A stretch of DNA of 64,000 nt from Candidatus Flexifilum breve (lineage in GTDB: Bacteria; Chloroflexota; Anaerolineae; Aggregatilineales; Phototrophicaceae), in the NCBI GenBank assembly GCA_016717205.1, contig JADKGC010000004.1:186001-250000 (forward strand). The letters run 5' to 3'. A model generated the notes under the pieces. That model searched no databases, was not told where the DNA came from, and saw only the letters and a program-made list of their open reading frames with translations. A program made the translations under genes and the position numbers. This document shows positions 9,002 through 17,836 of this stretch, in pieces (positions within the stretch are counted from its first letter, which is position 1; the number at the start of each line of letters is the position of its first letter).

Positions 9002-9588
9002 ATCGCGCACAGTTATCTTGATGAGAGAGGTTTTTGTAGGGACAAGGCATGCCTCGTCCTCTATATCCTTCTCTAAAAATTAGGACGAGGCATGAGCTCA
9101 TTCCAGAATCGGCATTTTGTCTAACCTCACCCCGTTTCGCTGCGCTCAACCGCCCCTCTCCAAAGGGCGAGGGGCAAGGGCAAGGCGGGTTGGTTGTGTC
9201 CCTCTCCCCACGGAGAGGGACGGCTTGCGGAGCAAGCAGGTTGAGGTTAGGTATTTTCACCAATTGTGAAATAGGCTCATGCCTCGCCCCTACAGATAAC
9301 TATCTTATTGGACATCCTCTCTATCGCGTCCCTACGAGCAAGCGGTGCTTGTGTAGGGACGCAATTCATTGCGTCCGCTGCTTTCAAAACGACTTCATGA
9401 GCTACCGGCGCGCTTTGCCCCGACTTGTGTAGTCTGAGGGTCATGATTTGAGCCAAAACAGCAATTTTAGGCAAAATCACCAACATCCTCCCCGTATCTT
9501 TCGCCGTGCGGACATTGGTTTTATCGCTGATTTAAGCTATTATGAACTCGTGCGTTTTTTTAGGGCTTTTTGAGAGGAACAATTCACC
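9002..9588. repeat. Intergenic block of dispersed palindromic repeats
   Basis: No gene is supported here. The stretch holds a GTAGGGACAAGGCATGCCTC element (9036-9059) with an inverted partner at 9081-9096. A block of about 120 bases at 9090-9215 is nearly identical to 58100-58220. Further copies of the GTAGGGACGCAA/TTGCGTCC type lie at 9279-9380. The promoter of the next gene is at 9515-9543. Confidence 0.75.
9515..9543 (+). promoter_or_regulatory. Probable promoter for the BMP-family binding protein
   Basis: TTGGTT (9515-9520) and TATTAT (9538-9543) have the ideal 17-base spacer, 46 bases before the ATG. A GAGAGGA ribosome binding site follows. Confidence 0.65.
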
Positions 9589-10659
9589 ATGAAAAAAGCA
9601 GTACTGCTCCTCGCGGTTTTGCTGCTCGTGCTGCCGTTTGCGGCGATCTCGGCGCAGGAACCCCTCATTGAATCGGTGTGCTTGGTCACGGACGTTGGTC
9701 GCGTGAATGATGGTACGTTCAACCAGTTCGCCTACGAAGGTATGGAACGTGCTGCCGAAGATTTCGGCCTGGATGTGACCTTCATCGAAACCACCGCGCA
9801 GACCGACTATCAGGCGAACATCGAAACCTGCCTGAATGACGAATACGACGTGGTTGTGACCGTCGGCTTCCTGATTGCCGATGCGACCCGCGCGGCGGCT
9901 GAAGCCAACCCCGAAACCTATTTCATCGGTGTGGACCAGTACTTCGCCGATGCTCCGGTGGAAAACCTCGTCGGTATCCAGTTCCGTGAAGATCAGGCTG
10001 GCTTCCTCGTCGGCGCGCTCGCGGCGCTCATGACGGAAAGCGGCACGATCGGCGGCGTGTACGGCATCGACATTCCCCCGGTGGTCAAGTTCCGCAATGG
10101 TTACGAACAGGGCGCGCGTTACGTCAACCCTGACCTGAACATCCTCGGCGTGTACATCGACAGCTTCACCGCTCCGGATCGTGGTGCGACGGCGGCGGAA
10201 CAGTTCATCGGTGAAGGCGCGGACGTGATCTTCGGCGCGGGCGGCCCGACCGGCTCCGGCGCGATCACCTTTGCGGCGCAGGAAGGCGCGATGGTCATCG
10301 GCGTGGATCAGGACGAATACGCGACCACGTTTGGCGGCGGCGAAACCCCCGGCGCGGAAAACCTGATCAGCAGCGCCCTCAAGCGCGTTGACAATGGCGT
10401 GTACCAGTTGATCGAAATCCTCGTTGGCGGCGGCGAAGGCTGGCCCGGCGACAGCAGCATCTACATCCTCGACGTGGTCAACGAAGGCATCAGCTTCGCC
10501 CCGGCGCATGACTCGGAAGTTTCCGAAGAAGTTACCGCCCAGGTTGAAGAAATCCTCGCTGGTCTGGTCGATGGCAGCATCGAAACTGGCGTGGATCCGG
10601 TCTCGGGCGCGCTGCTGAGCGAAATGGAAATGACGCCGGAAGCGACTCCCGCGTCGTAA
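9589..10659 (+). CDS. BMP-family (PnrA/Med-like) substrate-binding protein
   Basis: 356 residues. A cleavable signal peptide (VLLLAVLLLVLPFAAISA-QE) has no lipobox Cys, so the protein should be secreted rather than a lipoprotein. The mature part matches the BMP family: VCLVTDVGRVNDGTFNQ, then a D-rich loop, VVVTVGFLIADAT, GVDQY, GIQFREDQAGFLVGALAA, and FGAGGPTGSGA followed by GVDQDEY. In the family these residues line a purine-nucleoside or autoinducer-like ligand pocket, feeding an ABC transporter. No ATPase or permease gene lies beside it here, so it is either an orphan or works with a transporter elsewhere. A strong terminator follows, so it is monocistronic. Confidence 0.9.
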   Translation: MKKAVLLLAVLLLVLPFAAISAQEPLIESVCLVTDVGRVNDGTFNQFAYEGMERAAEDFGLDVTFIETTAQTDYQANIETCLNDEYDVVVTVGFLIADATRAAAEANPETYFIGVDQYFADAPVENLVGIQFREDQAGFLVGALAALMTESGTIGGVYGIDIPPVVKFRNGYEQGARYVNPDLNILGVYIDSFTAPDRGATAAEQFIGEGADVIFGAGGPTGSGAITFAAQEGAMVIGVDQDEYATTFGGGETPGAENLISSALKRVDNGVYQLIEILVGGGEGWPGDSSIYILDVVNEGISFAPAHDSEVSEEVTAQVEEILAGLVDGSIETGVDPVSGALLSEMEMTPEATPAS

Positions 10660-10706
10660 CTGGAATTGCAGTTTGACCTCACGCCGGAACGTTTCTGGCT
10701 GAGAAC

Positions 10707-10740
10707 AAGCCCACTGAAGCCAAGCTTCAGTGGGCTTTTT
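10707..10740 (+). terminator. Intrinsic terminator after the BMP gene
   Basis: AAGCCCACTGAAGC / GCTTCAGTGGGCTT is a perfect 14-bp stem with a 3-base loop, followed by TTT. Confidence 0.92.
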
Positions 10741-10779
10741 GCTGCTTATAAGGTTCGCGAAAGTTGATCCCCGAAGAAT

Positions 10780-10848
10780 GTAGGGGCGCACCTGTGTGTG
10801 CGCCCGAAACTGGGCAGACACATCGGTCTGACCCTACGCTTCGACAGT
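10780..10848. repeat. Dispersed GTAGGGGC...-type palindromic repeat
   Basis: TAGGGGCGCACCTGTGTGTG and the following bases pair with the downstream GGGCAGACACATCGGTCTGA segment ending CCCTACG. It belongs to the same family as 26426-26487 and 20781-20810. Confidence 0.7.
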
Positions 10849-10962
10849 CGCTAGGCTGCTTAAGACTCGCTGAAGATTGACCAAGCGTATGGGCAGCGTC
10901 GGGTAAAGTCTGTGGTCGCCTATGCTAGAATAGCGGCGCAACAGAGTGAATGAGGTGCGACT

Positions 10963-11673
10963 TTGCGAATCTCGATTCTTGCGCCGCTGCGCTTCATCTG
11001 GCGGAAAAAACGATTGATTGCGCTCACCTTAACCGGGTTGGCGACCTTGGGTGTGCTCAGCGTGGGCGGGCTGCGCTTCTACAGCGCCGTGCGCGCCCAA
11101 CCGCAGATCTACACACTGGAGACCGTCCCCGAACGCCCCGTGGCGATCATCTTCGGCGCGTCCGTGCTGCCGAGCGGTCGCTTGAGCGCCATGCTCGCCG
11201 ACCGTGTGCGCATGGGCGTGGAACTGTATCACGCGGGGAAAGTCCGCGCGCTGCTGCTCACCGGCGATAATTCGCAGGAAACCTACAACGAACCGGAGGC
11301 GATGCGCCGCTATGCGCTCGAACTTGGCGTGCCTGATTCCGCGATTGTGCTCGATTATGCGGGCTTCCGTACTTACGATAGCTGCTACCGCGCCCGCGAC
11401 ATCTTCCAAGTCGAGCAGGCGATTTTGGTGACGCAGGCGTACCATCTGGATCGCGCGCTGCTGACGTGCAACGGCTTGGGGGTGGAGTCCATCGGCGTGG
11501 CGGCGGATGCGATGCGTCCGACTGGGTATGCGCAGCGCTCGCTGGTTACAGGACAGATTCGTGAACTGGCCGCGACGGTTGCCAGCGTGGTCGATTTGTT
11601 GATCCATCGTCAGCCGACCTTCCTCGGCGAGCCGCTGCCGATCTTCGCACGTTCAGAAGCACCACTTGGGTGA
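10963..11673 (+). CDS. SanA/YdcF-family (DUF218) envelope protein
   Basis: 236 residues from a TTG codon at 10963, supported by GAGGTG six bases upstream and by a -10-like TAGAAT at 10926-10931. One transmembrane segment (about 20-38) places the DUF218 domain outside the membrane. The domain shows VAIIFGASVLPSG, then LSAMLADRV and GKVRALLLTGD, then NEPEAMRRYALELGVP and DYAGFRTYDSCYRA, which is the SanA version of the fold. SanA-type proteins influence envelope barrier function in other bacteria. The biochemical activity is unknown. Confidence 0.82.
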   Translation: MRISILAPLRFIWRKKRLIALTLTGLATLGVLSVGGLRFYSAVRAQPQIYTLETVPERPVAIIFGASVLPSGRLSAMLADRVRMGVELYHAGKVRALLLTGDNSQETYNEPEAMRRYALELGVPDSAIVLDYAGFRTYDSCYRARDIFQVEQAILVTQAYHLDRALLTCNGLGVESIGVAADAMRPTGYAQRSLVTGQIRELAATVASVVDLLIHRQPTFLGEPLPIFARSEAPLG

Positions 11674-12001
11674 GCAACGATGGCAATCTGCGTTTTCTAA
11701 TCGGATAACATCAACATAGCAGACAGGATGAAGGGCGCGGTAACAACAGGAGCCACCTTCGCCGGTGAGCCTCAACTGATACCTTTTGAGGCCAGGCGAA
11801 ATTTCGGATCGGCCGATAATTCAGAATTAACTCCTCCATCAGCATTCTCCTAGCTATAGATGTCATCCTAGCACCGATGGTGGCGTGCGTCATGTGATAA
11901 GTGTCACAACTCGAATTTCGCGCGCGGAATAACAAACGCCCTTCTTCCAGTTAACTGAAAGAAGGGCGTTTTGCCGTAACGTTGGCGAAGGGCGATGCTG
12001 T
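11674..12001. other. Intergenic region, no gene seen
   Basis: About 330 bases between the SanA-like gene and rny. Apart from a terminator hairpin at its right end (11934-11972) I see no convincing reading frame or RNA. A 74-codon frame on the minus strand has no ribosome binding site and no protein-like composition. Confidence 0.5.
11934..11972 (-). terminator. Terminator downstream of rny
   Basis: AAACGCCCTTCTT and AAGAAGGGCGTTT are perfect 13-bp arms around a 12-base loop. On the minus strand, T-rich sequence follows. Confidence 0.8.
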
Positions 12002-13543
12002 TTAGCGCGCGTATTCGATGGCACGCGTTTCGCGGATCACCTGCACCTTGATTTGACCCGGATACTGCATGGTTTCTTCGATCTTGCGGGCGATATCGCG
12101 CGAGAGGCGCAGTGCCGCCAGATCGTCAATCGAGTCCGGGCGCACGATGATGCGCACTTCACGCCCCGCTTGGAGCGCGTAGCTCTGTTCCACGCCGTCG
12201 AAGCTGGTCGCGATCTCTTCCAGCGTCTTGACGCGGCGGATGTAGGTTTCGAGGCTTTCGCGGCGGGCGCCGGGACGCGCACCGGAGATGGCGTCAGCGG
12301 CTTCCACAATGTAGGCTTCGACGCATTCCTGCTCGACTTCGTGGTGATGGCTGGCGATGCAGTTGACGACCTTTGCATTGACGCCGTAGCGCTTGGCGAA
12401 TTCCGCGCCGATCAACGCGTGCGTGCCTTCGACTTCGTGGTCGATGGCCTTGCCGAGGTCATGCAGCAAACCGCCCATCTTGGCGAGCATCACATCGCCG
12501 CCGAGTTCCGCCGCGATCATGCCGGCGATGTGCGACGTTTCGATGCTGTGCGCGTGCTGGTTCTGCCCGTAGCTCGTGCGGAACTTGAGGCGACCGAGCA
12601 GCTTGAGGATTTCCGGATGCAGGCCAGGGATGCCCGTCTCATAGGCGGCGCGTTCGCCTTCCTGCTTAATGATCGTTTCCACTTCGGCGCGCGCGTCTTC
12701 GACCAGCTTTTCGATACGCGCCGGGTGAATACGGCCATCGACCACCAGTTTCGCCAGCGCCCGCTTGGCGACTTCACGCCGAATCGGGTCAAAGCTGCTG
12801 ATGGTGACGGCTTCCGGCGTGTCGTCGACCACTACGTCGACGCCCGTTGCCAGTTCAAAGGCGCGGATGTTGCGGCCATTGCGACCGATAATGCGCCCCT
12901 TCATTTCGTCGCTCGGCAGCGGCACAACGCTCACCGAAATTTCGCTGACGTGTTCCGAGGCGAGGCGCTGAATGGCCAGCGAGATCACCTCGCGGGCGCG
13001 CGTTTCCGCGATCTCGTTCGCTTCCGCTTCCACCTGCCGGATGATGCGCGCCATGTCGTTGCGCGCTTCGGTCTCGGCCAACTGCATCAGTTCGACCTTC
13101 GCTTCGTCGGTCGTCATCTGCGCGATGCGCTGAAGTTCGGCAGCGTGTTCTTCGTGAATCTTGGTCAGATCCTGCTGCTGCTTGTCCAGCTTGCTCTGAC
13201 GTTTGTTCAGGTTCTGCGTCCGCTGTTCCAGTTGTTCCAGACGCTTGTCCAGATCTTCGCGCCGACGGCGGAGACGCTCATCCTCGGCATCGAGTTCCCG
13301 GCGGCGGCGGATGTTGATCTCTTCGACTTCATCCATCGCCCGCTTGGCTTTATCTTCGGCTTCGCGTAAGGCAGTCGTGGCCTGCAGCTGCGCCCCTTCG
13401 ACAATGCGCTGTGCTTCTTGTTCTGCCAACAGCTTACGACTGCGCCCCTGCGAATTCTCGTAGCGCATCCAGCCGTAAATGCCGACTCCCGCACCTAGCG
13501 CGATCCCGACAATCGCCACCAGTAGTAGTTGAACGACTTCCAT
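12002..13543 (-). CDS. rny: Ribonuclease Y
   Basis: 513 residues with the full family architecture. An N-terminal membrane anchor (4-25) is followed by a long charged coiled coil (30-185). A KH RNA-binding domain at about 205-270 has the GRNG loop at 220-223. An HD phosphohydrolase domain follows, with HAHSIETSHIA (330-340) and LLHDLGKA containing His361-Asp362. RNase Y initiates mRNA decay by endonucleolytic cleavage at the membrane. Length and motifs are standard. It lies 62 bases downstream of recX on the same strand and is probably co-transcribed with it. Confidence 0.96.
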   Translation of the reverse strand: MEVVQLLLVAIVGIALGAGVGIYGWMRYENSQGRSRKLLAEQEAQRIVEGAQLQATTALREAEDKAKRAMDEVEEINIRRRRELDAEDERLRRRREDLDKRLEQLEQRTQNLNKRQSKLDKQQQDLTKIHEEHAAELQRIAQMTTDEAKVELMQLAETEARNDMARIIRQVEAEANEIAETRAREVISLAIQRLASEHVSEISVSVVPLPSDEMKGRIIGRNGRNIRAFELATGVDVVVDDTPEAVTISSFDPIRREVAKRALAKLVVDGRIHPARIEKLVEDARAEVETIIKQEGERAAYETGIPGLHPEILKLLGRLKFRTSYGQNQHAHSIETSHIAGMIAAELGGDVMLAKMGGLLHDLGKAIDHEVEGTHALIGAEFAKRYGVNAKVVNCIASHHHEVEQECVEAYIVEAADAISGARPGARRESLETYIRRVKTLEEIATSFDGVEQSYALQAGREVRIIVRPDSIDDLAALRLSRDIARKIEETMQYPGQIKVQVIRETRAIEYAR

Positions 13544-13605
13544 GTCATGTTTTGGCGGTCTGGCCTACGAGGCATAGGTGAGTCCCGCCCACTCCTCTCT
13601 CTAAG

Positions 13606-14283
13606 TTAGGTATTGTCATTGTCATCGGTTAGGTCTTCACCCGCTGCGAAAAAGGCAGGGGTGTCGGCGTCAATTTCCTCAATCAAACGCGCGACGACCC
13701 GGCGAGCGGCTTCAAAAGAAAACCCCCGCCGTTGTAGAAACACGTACATTTTGTCACGAAAAGCACGACGTTCGAGCCCGCGTAAGCGCCGCATGTGACC
13801 TTGAGCCGCGCGGTAAGCTGCATCGTCGGCGTCGAGATCGGCCAGCGCCTCTTGAATAATGGCGTCGGCGATGCCTTTCTGACGCAGTTCATACCGCAGC
13901 GCGCGCGGACTGATCGGCTTGAATTGGTTGCGCGCACGCACCCAAAACGTCGCAAATTGATGATCGTCGAGGTAACCAAGCGCCGTCAAACGCTCAATGG
14001 CGGCCTCGATCACGGCTGGTGGGGTATCTTTCTGGACGAGATTTTGCCGGACTTCGTGTACACTGCGCGGACGCAGGGACAAGAAACGCGCGGCCTGGTC
14101 AGTGGCGACCGTCACAGCGGCTTGATCCTTCAAGGCGGCCATCTCTGCCTCGGAGAGCTGCTGCCCCTTCCGAAGGCGCGCTGCTTCGTCCAGACTTACG
14201 CTGAAGGCATATTCGTCCTCGATGAAGACATTGACGCGATGCTTATTGCGTTTTTGCACTTCAAGGGCGGTTATGATGCCCAT
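13606..14283 (-). CDS. recX: Regulatory protein RecX
   Basis: 225 residues. Three-helix tandem repeats are visible: an N-terminal beta part (ITALEVQKRNKHRVNVFIED), then RFLSLRPRSVHEVRQNL, then ALGYLDDHQFATFWVRAR, SPRALRYELRQKGIA and LQRRGFSFEAARRVV. RecX binds RecA filaments and modulates recombination. No recA gene lies next to it here; instead rny follows. An acidic tail (DLTDDNDN) is unusual but short. Confidence 0.9.
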   Translation of the reverse strand: MGIITALEVQKRNKHRVNVFIEDEYAFSVSLDEAARLRKGQQLSEAEMAALKDQAAVTVATDQAARFLSLRPRSVHEVRQNLVQKDTPPAVIEAAIERLTALGYLDDHQFATFWVRARNQFKPISPRALRYELRQKGIADAIIQEALADLDADDAAYRAAQGHMRRLRGLERRAFRDKMYVFLQRRGFSFEAARRVVARLIEEIDADTPAFFAAGEDLTDDNDNT

Positions 14284-14765
14284 CGTCTACCCGCTACAAA
14301 ACAAAAAACCGTGATCTCCAGAAACGTGACCACGGCTGGGTTTGTCCATCAGATATGCGGTTGCGCCGCGCAAGCTGCGCTCGCTAAACTCTACGATTAT
14401 TTCGTTGGCGTCCTACACCGCGTATACGTTCAGCTTGACCGATTGACGACTCTTGCAGCACAAACCGTCTCTTGACGGGTTTTAGTTCCAGCACTCACGC
14501 CGTTTTGATTACAGACGGCGGTGGTAACGTTCAGGGTTACATTACAACTATCACATGGTAGATCATTATCCACGATTTGAGCTTTTTGCACAACAGGCAA
14601 AAAAGTGAGCAGCAGGTAGCTTTTGAAGGAAAGCGGACCGCTTTTAGCGCTTAAGCGTGAGGTTTTAGCCCCAAACACCGAGATTTTCAGCCGTTTTGTC
14701 CTCGCTTGGCCGGGCAAAACCAGAAAATAAGCTCATTGATCTGTGAAAGTTGCCCGAACGAACCT
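14284..14765. other. Intergenic region of unknown content
   Basis: About 480 bases, more AT-rich than its surroundings. A hairpin AAACCGTC-TCTT-GACGGGTTT lies at 14462-14482. A 95-codon minus-strand frame (14430-14717) has no ribosome binding site and unconvincing composition. No tRNA or known riboswitch pattern was recognised. Confidence 0.4.
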
Positions 14766-15629
14766 TTAAGCGAATTTAGCGCACAGATCCCGGAGTTCTT
14801 GCACGGTGTTGAATTGGTTGCCAAAGAAGGCCAGCACCGCCATGATCTGGCGAATATAGAGGAGTTCCAGCCGCTCCCACCAGCCTTCAGTCAGCGGATG
14901 AACCTCGATATAGGCATCGAAAAAGCGGCGTGGTACTCGACCGTATTGACGGGTCATACTCAATTCCGCCTCGGCCCAGCCATAATTCACCGCCGGATCA
15001 ATCAACGAGGGCCTGCCCTGTCGATCAACGAGCATATTGGTATGCCACAAATCGCCATGCAGCAGGCAGGCGGGCTGCTGTGGGATGAGATCGGGCAGGC
15101 GCTTGACGAGCCGCTCGACGCGGCTGCGGTCTTCAGGCGTTAAGCTCTGTTCGCAGAGCGGTTCCGGTAGATAGCGCAGCACACGCTGCTGCCCGAAGAA
15201 CTCCCAGCCGTTCGTGGTCTGGGTGTTGATTTGGGGCAGCGGTCCAAGAAAGTTATCGTACGCCAGTCCAAACTGATCATGCGTATGCTGATGCTGATAC
15301 GCAATCGCTCGCCCAAACTGCTCCCAGTCGGGCTCAAGATGGCCATGACTGCCCAAGTCTTCGAGCAGGAGAAATTCGGCACCTACGGCCCACACCTTGG
15401 GCGTCCGCATTCCCGCTTGACTCAGCAGTTGGAGTCCGGCGGCTTCACACGCGAAGAGGCGCTCCGGTGCTGCTGCATTCTGCTTCAGGATCAAGCTCGC
15501 CTTGGAGGTGGTGGTAACCCGGCAGGTCTGGTTGATATGGCCGCCAGTTACCACCTGGACGTCGATCACGCTGCCAAAACCGTTTGTGAGCAAGCAGTCG
15601 GTAACTGCCGCAGGAAGAACGTGGTTCAT
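14766..15629 (-). CDS. Fructosamine kinase family / APH-fold kinase
   Basis: 287 residues from ATG 15629; a GTG two codons earlier is also possible. The aminoglycoside-phosphotransferase fold is shown by the N-lobe Lys in LILKQN, the catalytic loop LLHGDLWHTNML and the metal-binding LIDPAVNYGWAEAELSM. The last phrase, with its WAEAEL run and following RQYG, is typical of the fructosamine-3-kinase family, as is the early GGHINQT. Family members phosphorylate ketosamines on glycated proteins or small molecules so that the sugar is released. The substrate here is unknown. No partner gene is evident. Confidence 0.86.
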   Translation of the reverse strand: MNHVLPAAVTDCLLTNGFGSVIDVQVVTGGHINQTCRVTTTSKASLILKQNAAAPERLFACEAAGLQLLSQAGMRTPKVWAVGAEFLLLEDLGSHGHLEPDWEQFGRAIAYQHQHTHDQFGLAYDNFLGPLPQINTQTTNGWEFFGQQRVLRYLPEPLCEQSLTPEDRSRVERLVKRLPDLIPQQPACLLHGDLWHTNMLVDRQGRPSLIDPAVNYGWAEAELSMTRQYGRVPRRFFDAYIEVHPLTEGWWERLELLYIRQIMAVLAFFGNQFNTVQELRDLCAKFA

Positions 15630-15772
15630 GAACACCGTACCAATGAATGATATTTTCGAGCGCTTGAAGATACTATAGCAAACTGCTTACGAGCAACAAG
15701 GGAAGTTGTGCTCCGAGCCCACGCTGCCCTGAGCCTTCAGCGCTTGACGCTCGCTGCCGAGCTCTGGAATCC

Positions 15773-15856
15773 GGTTCACAGTTGACAGTTCACGGCGGAG
15801 ATGTCATCCTACAGCGGGTCAAGACACGCTGAATTGTGAACTGTAGACTGTGAACA
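15773..15856. repeat. Inverted repeat pair GTTCACAGTTGACAGTTCAC / GTGAACTGTAGACTGTGAAC
   Basis: The arms at 15774-15793 and 15837-15856 are inverted copies with one or two mismatches. The right arm contains the GTG used as start of the next gene. Similar wording (TTTACAGTTTACAG) occurs at 63203-63232. Confidence 0.7.
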
Positions 15857-16650
15857 ACGCTCCCAAAATTCTGGTAACTGGTGGTGGAACCTTTTTAGGC
15901 GACAGCATTGCCGCGGCGCTGCTGGCAGCGGGCGCGGAAGTCACGTTGATGGTGCGGCCCGGTGCGGAAGATAACGTCACGACGCTGGCTGAGCGCGTGC
16001 GTGTGGTCACCGCCGATGTGTGGAATCCCGCCAGCCTCAAAGGGCGGGCGCGTGGACACCAGCATGTGATCCACACGGTCGGTGGGCTGCGCGCCGATCC
16101 ATCGCAGGGGCTGACGTTCCAGTATCTGAACTTCGTCTCGGCGCGCAATGTGGCGAACCTGTGCGTGAATGGCGGCGTGCAGCACATGGTGCTGCTCAGC
16201 AGCGCCCGCGCGCCGTGGGTCAACTCCGGCTATATCGCCGCTAAACGCGAGGCCGAAACGTATATTATGCGGGCGGGCTTACGCGCGACCATCATCCGCG
16301 CGCCCGTGGTCTATCTGCGCGGGACGCCGCGTCCGCTGTTCTACCAGTTGATGTCGCTGCTCGGCGTCATTCCGCCGATCTCGTGGTTGGGGCTGCGGCG
16401 CATTGCCCCCATGCCCGTCGATGTGCTGGCGCGCGGCGTCGTCCGGTTGACGCTTGAACCGCGCCGCGAGAGCGCCGTGTTCTACGCGCTCGATCTGCGC
16501 CGCGCCAACACGCAGGCTGAACGTTTCTACGGCACCCCGGTCGAACCGCTGCTGAGCGAGGATGACACCAAGCCGAAGAACCCACTTCGGTCGCGCGGCG
16601 ATGAAACCCCCTTCGGTTGGACTCCCCCTAACAATCAGGGTGACCGCTGA
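15850..16650 (+). CDS. NAD(P)-binding epimerase/dehydratase-like protein (NDUFA9-like SDR)
   Basis: 266 residues from GTG 15850. An extended short-chain-dehydrogenase fold opens with the nucleotide-binding glycine motif ILVTGGGTFLG and continues with HTVGG, LNFVSARNVANLC, VLLSSARAP, a short YIAAKREAE (YxxxK) and IIRAPVVYLRG. These match the atypical SDR group that includes NDUFA9-like and NmrA-like proteins. The tail is Pro/Asp-rich and disordered. The start codon lies inside a repeat arm and lacks a ribosome binding site, so the 5' end may have been remodelled by repeat insertion or the true start may differ. Confidence 0.78.
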   Translation: MNNAPKILVTGGGTFLGDSIAAALLAAGAEVTLMVRPGAEDNVTTLAERVRVVTADVWNPASLKGRARGHQHVIHTVGGLRADPSQGLTFQYLNFVSARNVANLCVNGGVQHMVLLSSARAPWVNSGYIAAKREAETYIMRAGLRATIIRAPVVYLRGTPRPLFYQLMSLLGVIPPISWLGLRRIAPMPVDVLARGVVRLTLEPRRESAVFYALDLRRANTQAERFYGTPVEPLLSEDDTKPKNPLRSRGDETPFGWTPPNNQGDR

Positions 16651-16704
16651 ACCGACTTCCGGTTTAGGATCAAGACGATATGGCGTGACTAGGGGGTATA
16701 CAAA

Positions 16705-16848
16705 ATGAACCGCAATGCCGGACTCTTCGCTCTGGGAATCGCGTTTTTCGTCATCGGCATGACGACGAATTCGGCCTTCTATGCGCTCGGCATCGTGTTT
16801 CTGGTCTTGGGGCTGGTGGGGAATCGCGGCGACAAGCAGCAGCAGTAG
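16705..16848 (+). CDS. Small membrane protein (47 residues)
   Basis: ATG 16705 to TAG 16848, with AGGGGG (16691-16696) at ribosome-binding distance. The product begins MNRNAGLFALGIAFFVIGM and continues TTNSAFYALGIVFLVLGLVG, ending GDKQQQ. It has two hydrophobic helices separated by a TTNS turn. It is a helical hairpin with a basic, polar tail. Function unknown. Codon use fits the neighbours. Confidence 0.66.
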   Translation: MNRNAGLFALGIAFFVIGMTTNSAFYALGIVFLVLGLVGNRGDKQQQ

Positions 16849-17000
16849 CCGCGTTTGAAATACCGCGCTAAAAGCGAGCCGCGGAGCGCAGGCGCTCCGC
16901 AGTGGAAGGTGCTGACCGACGCCAAATGGGGCGAGGTCAGCATCGTTTTTTATCGGCGTGGGACTGAGATTACTTGAACGCCGCCAGGCCGACGCCCTGT

Positions 17001-17690
17001 TTAGGACGCATATTCTCGCAGGTAGAAATCCGCCCCGTAGGCCATCAGCGCCGGGTTTACGTTATCCGGGTTGGCCGTGACTGGGATATCCACGTACACG
17101 CCGCCCGCTGGCGCAAACTGCTCATCCGGCTGTTCCTGATACAACTCAATGCGCAGACGGACGCGCGTATACATCCCCGCGGTGATTTCAAATGTTTGGC
17201 TGGCGTAGCGATTCGACAACACGAGCGTCGTTTCGAGGCCGGAGGCCGGTTCGCCGTTGATGAGCGACATGCGCAGCAGCACGTTCACCGTGTCGCCGAT
17301 GATGTCTTCACCCTGCGCGTCATCCACGCCCACGGTAATGGTCGTTGGTTGGCTGGCCAGCAGCGTGTGCGGTGCGGCGACGACGAGCCGACGGCGCACA
17401 TAGCGCGGCTGATACCCGCCATCGTCTTCGGGCGCGGTGAGGTCGTATTCCTGCAGCGCGGCGACCGCCCGGTAGCCCTGATCGGTCAGGCGGTAGACCT
17501 GCTCGCCCGCCATCGACAGGTAATTGCGCGTGACTAAACGGCGAATCCCCTTGCCAAACCCGCGATCACTGAGCGACGTCCCCTCGGTGATGTCGTCGGC
17601 GTGGGCGGAGGCATTGCCTGTCCGTCCATAATAACGCAGAATGTCGAGGGCTTCCGCGGGGAGGGTTTGCAGACTCAGAGGCATTTCCAT
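17001..17690 (-). CDS. Winged-helix protein with C-terminal beta domain
   Basis: 229 residues. Residues 8-85 look like a winged helix-turn-helix: ALDILRYYGRTG, then GKGIRRLVTRNYL, and the wing VYRLTDQGYRAVAAL. Residues 95-229 form a beta-rich domain (YVRRRLVVAAPHTLL...TITVGVDD, RMSLING, RVRLRIELYQ) of unknown family. No transmembrane segment is present. It may be a DNA-binding sensor or an effector-domain adaptor. No partner is suggested by the context, and the start codon has no strong ribosome binding site. Confidence 0.65.
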   Translation of the reverse strand: MEMPLSLQTLPAEALDILRYYGRTGNASAHADDITEGTSLSDRGFGKGIRRLVTRNYLSMAGEQVYRLTDQGYRAVAALQEYDLTAPEDDGGYQPRYVRRRLVVAAPHTLLASQPTTITVGVDDAQGEDIIGDTVNVLLRMSLINGEPASGLETTLVLSNRYASQTFEITAGMYTRVRLRIELYQEQPDEQFAPAGGVYVDIPVTANPDNVNPALMAYGADFYLREYAS

Positions 17691-17836
17691 AGCAACAGGT
17701 TCCCTTGTTCTAGATAGGAGTTCGCCTAATTAGTTGAGCGCTGCTGGGCGCCCGTCATGCAGTCGGTGGACGCCGCGGACGGCATCCCAATCCACCTCAC
17801 CCCCTCAGCTAGAGAGGGCGAGCGTGGTCAAATGGC

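Noticed and set aside
7778..9010. A 410-codon minus-strand frame opposite the DUF3352-like gene
   Set aside because: Shadow of the real gene, with Arg/Gln/His-rich composition and no motif.
9002..9588. Possible CRISPR-like repeats
   Set aside because: The repeats are palindromic, irregularly spaced, differ in centre, and recur at single locations elsewhere. No spacers of constant length and no cas gene are present.
11711..11935. 74-codon minus-strand frame in the rny upstream region
   Set aside because: No ribosome binding site, no hydrophobic or conserved pattern, and it runs into the terminator hairpin.
14430..14717. 95-codon minus-strand frame with several Cys
   Set aside because: No ribosome binding site, unusual composition, and the stretch is an AT-rich intergenic region; not supported as a gene.
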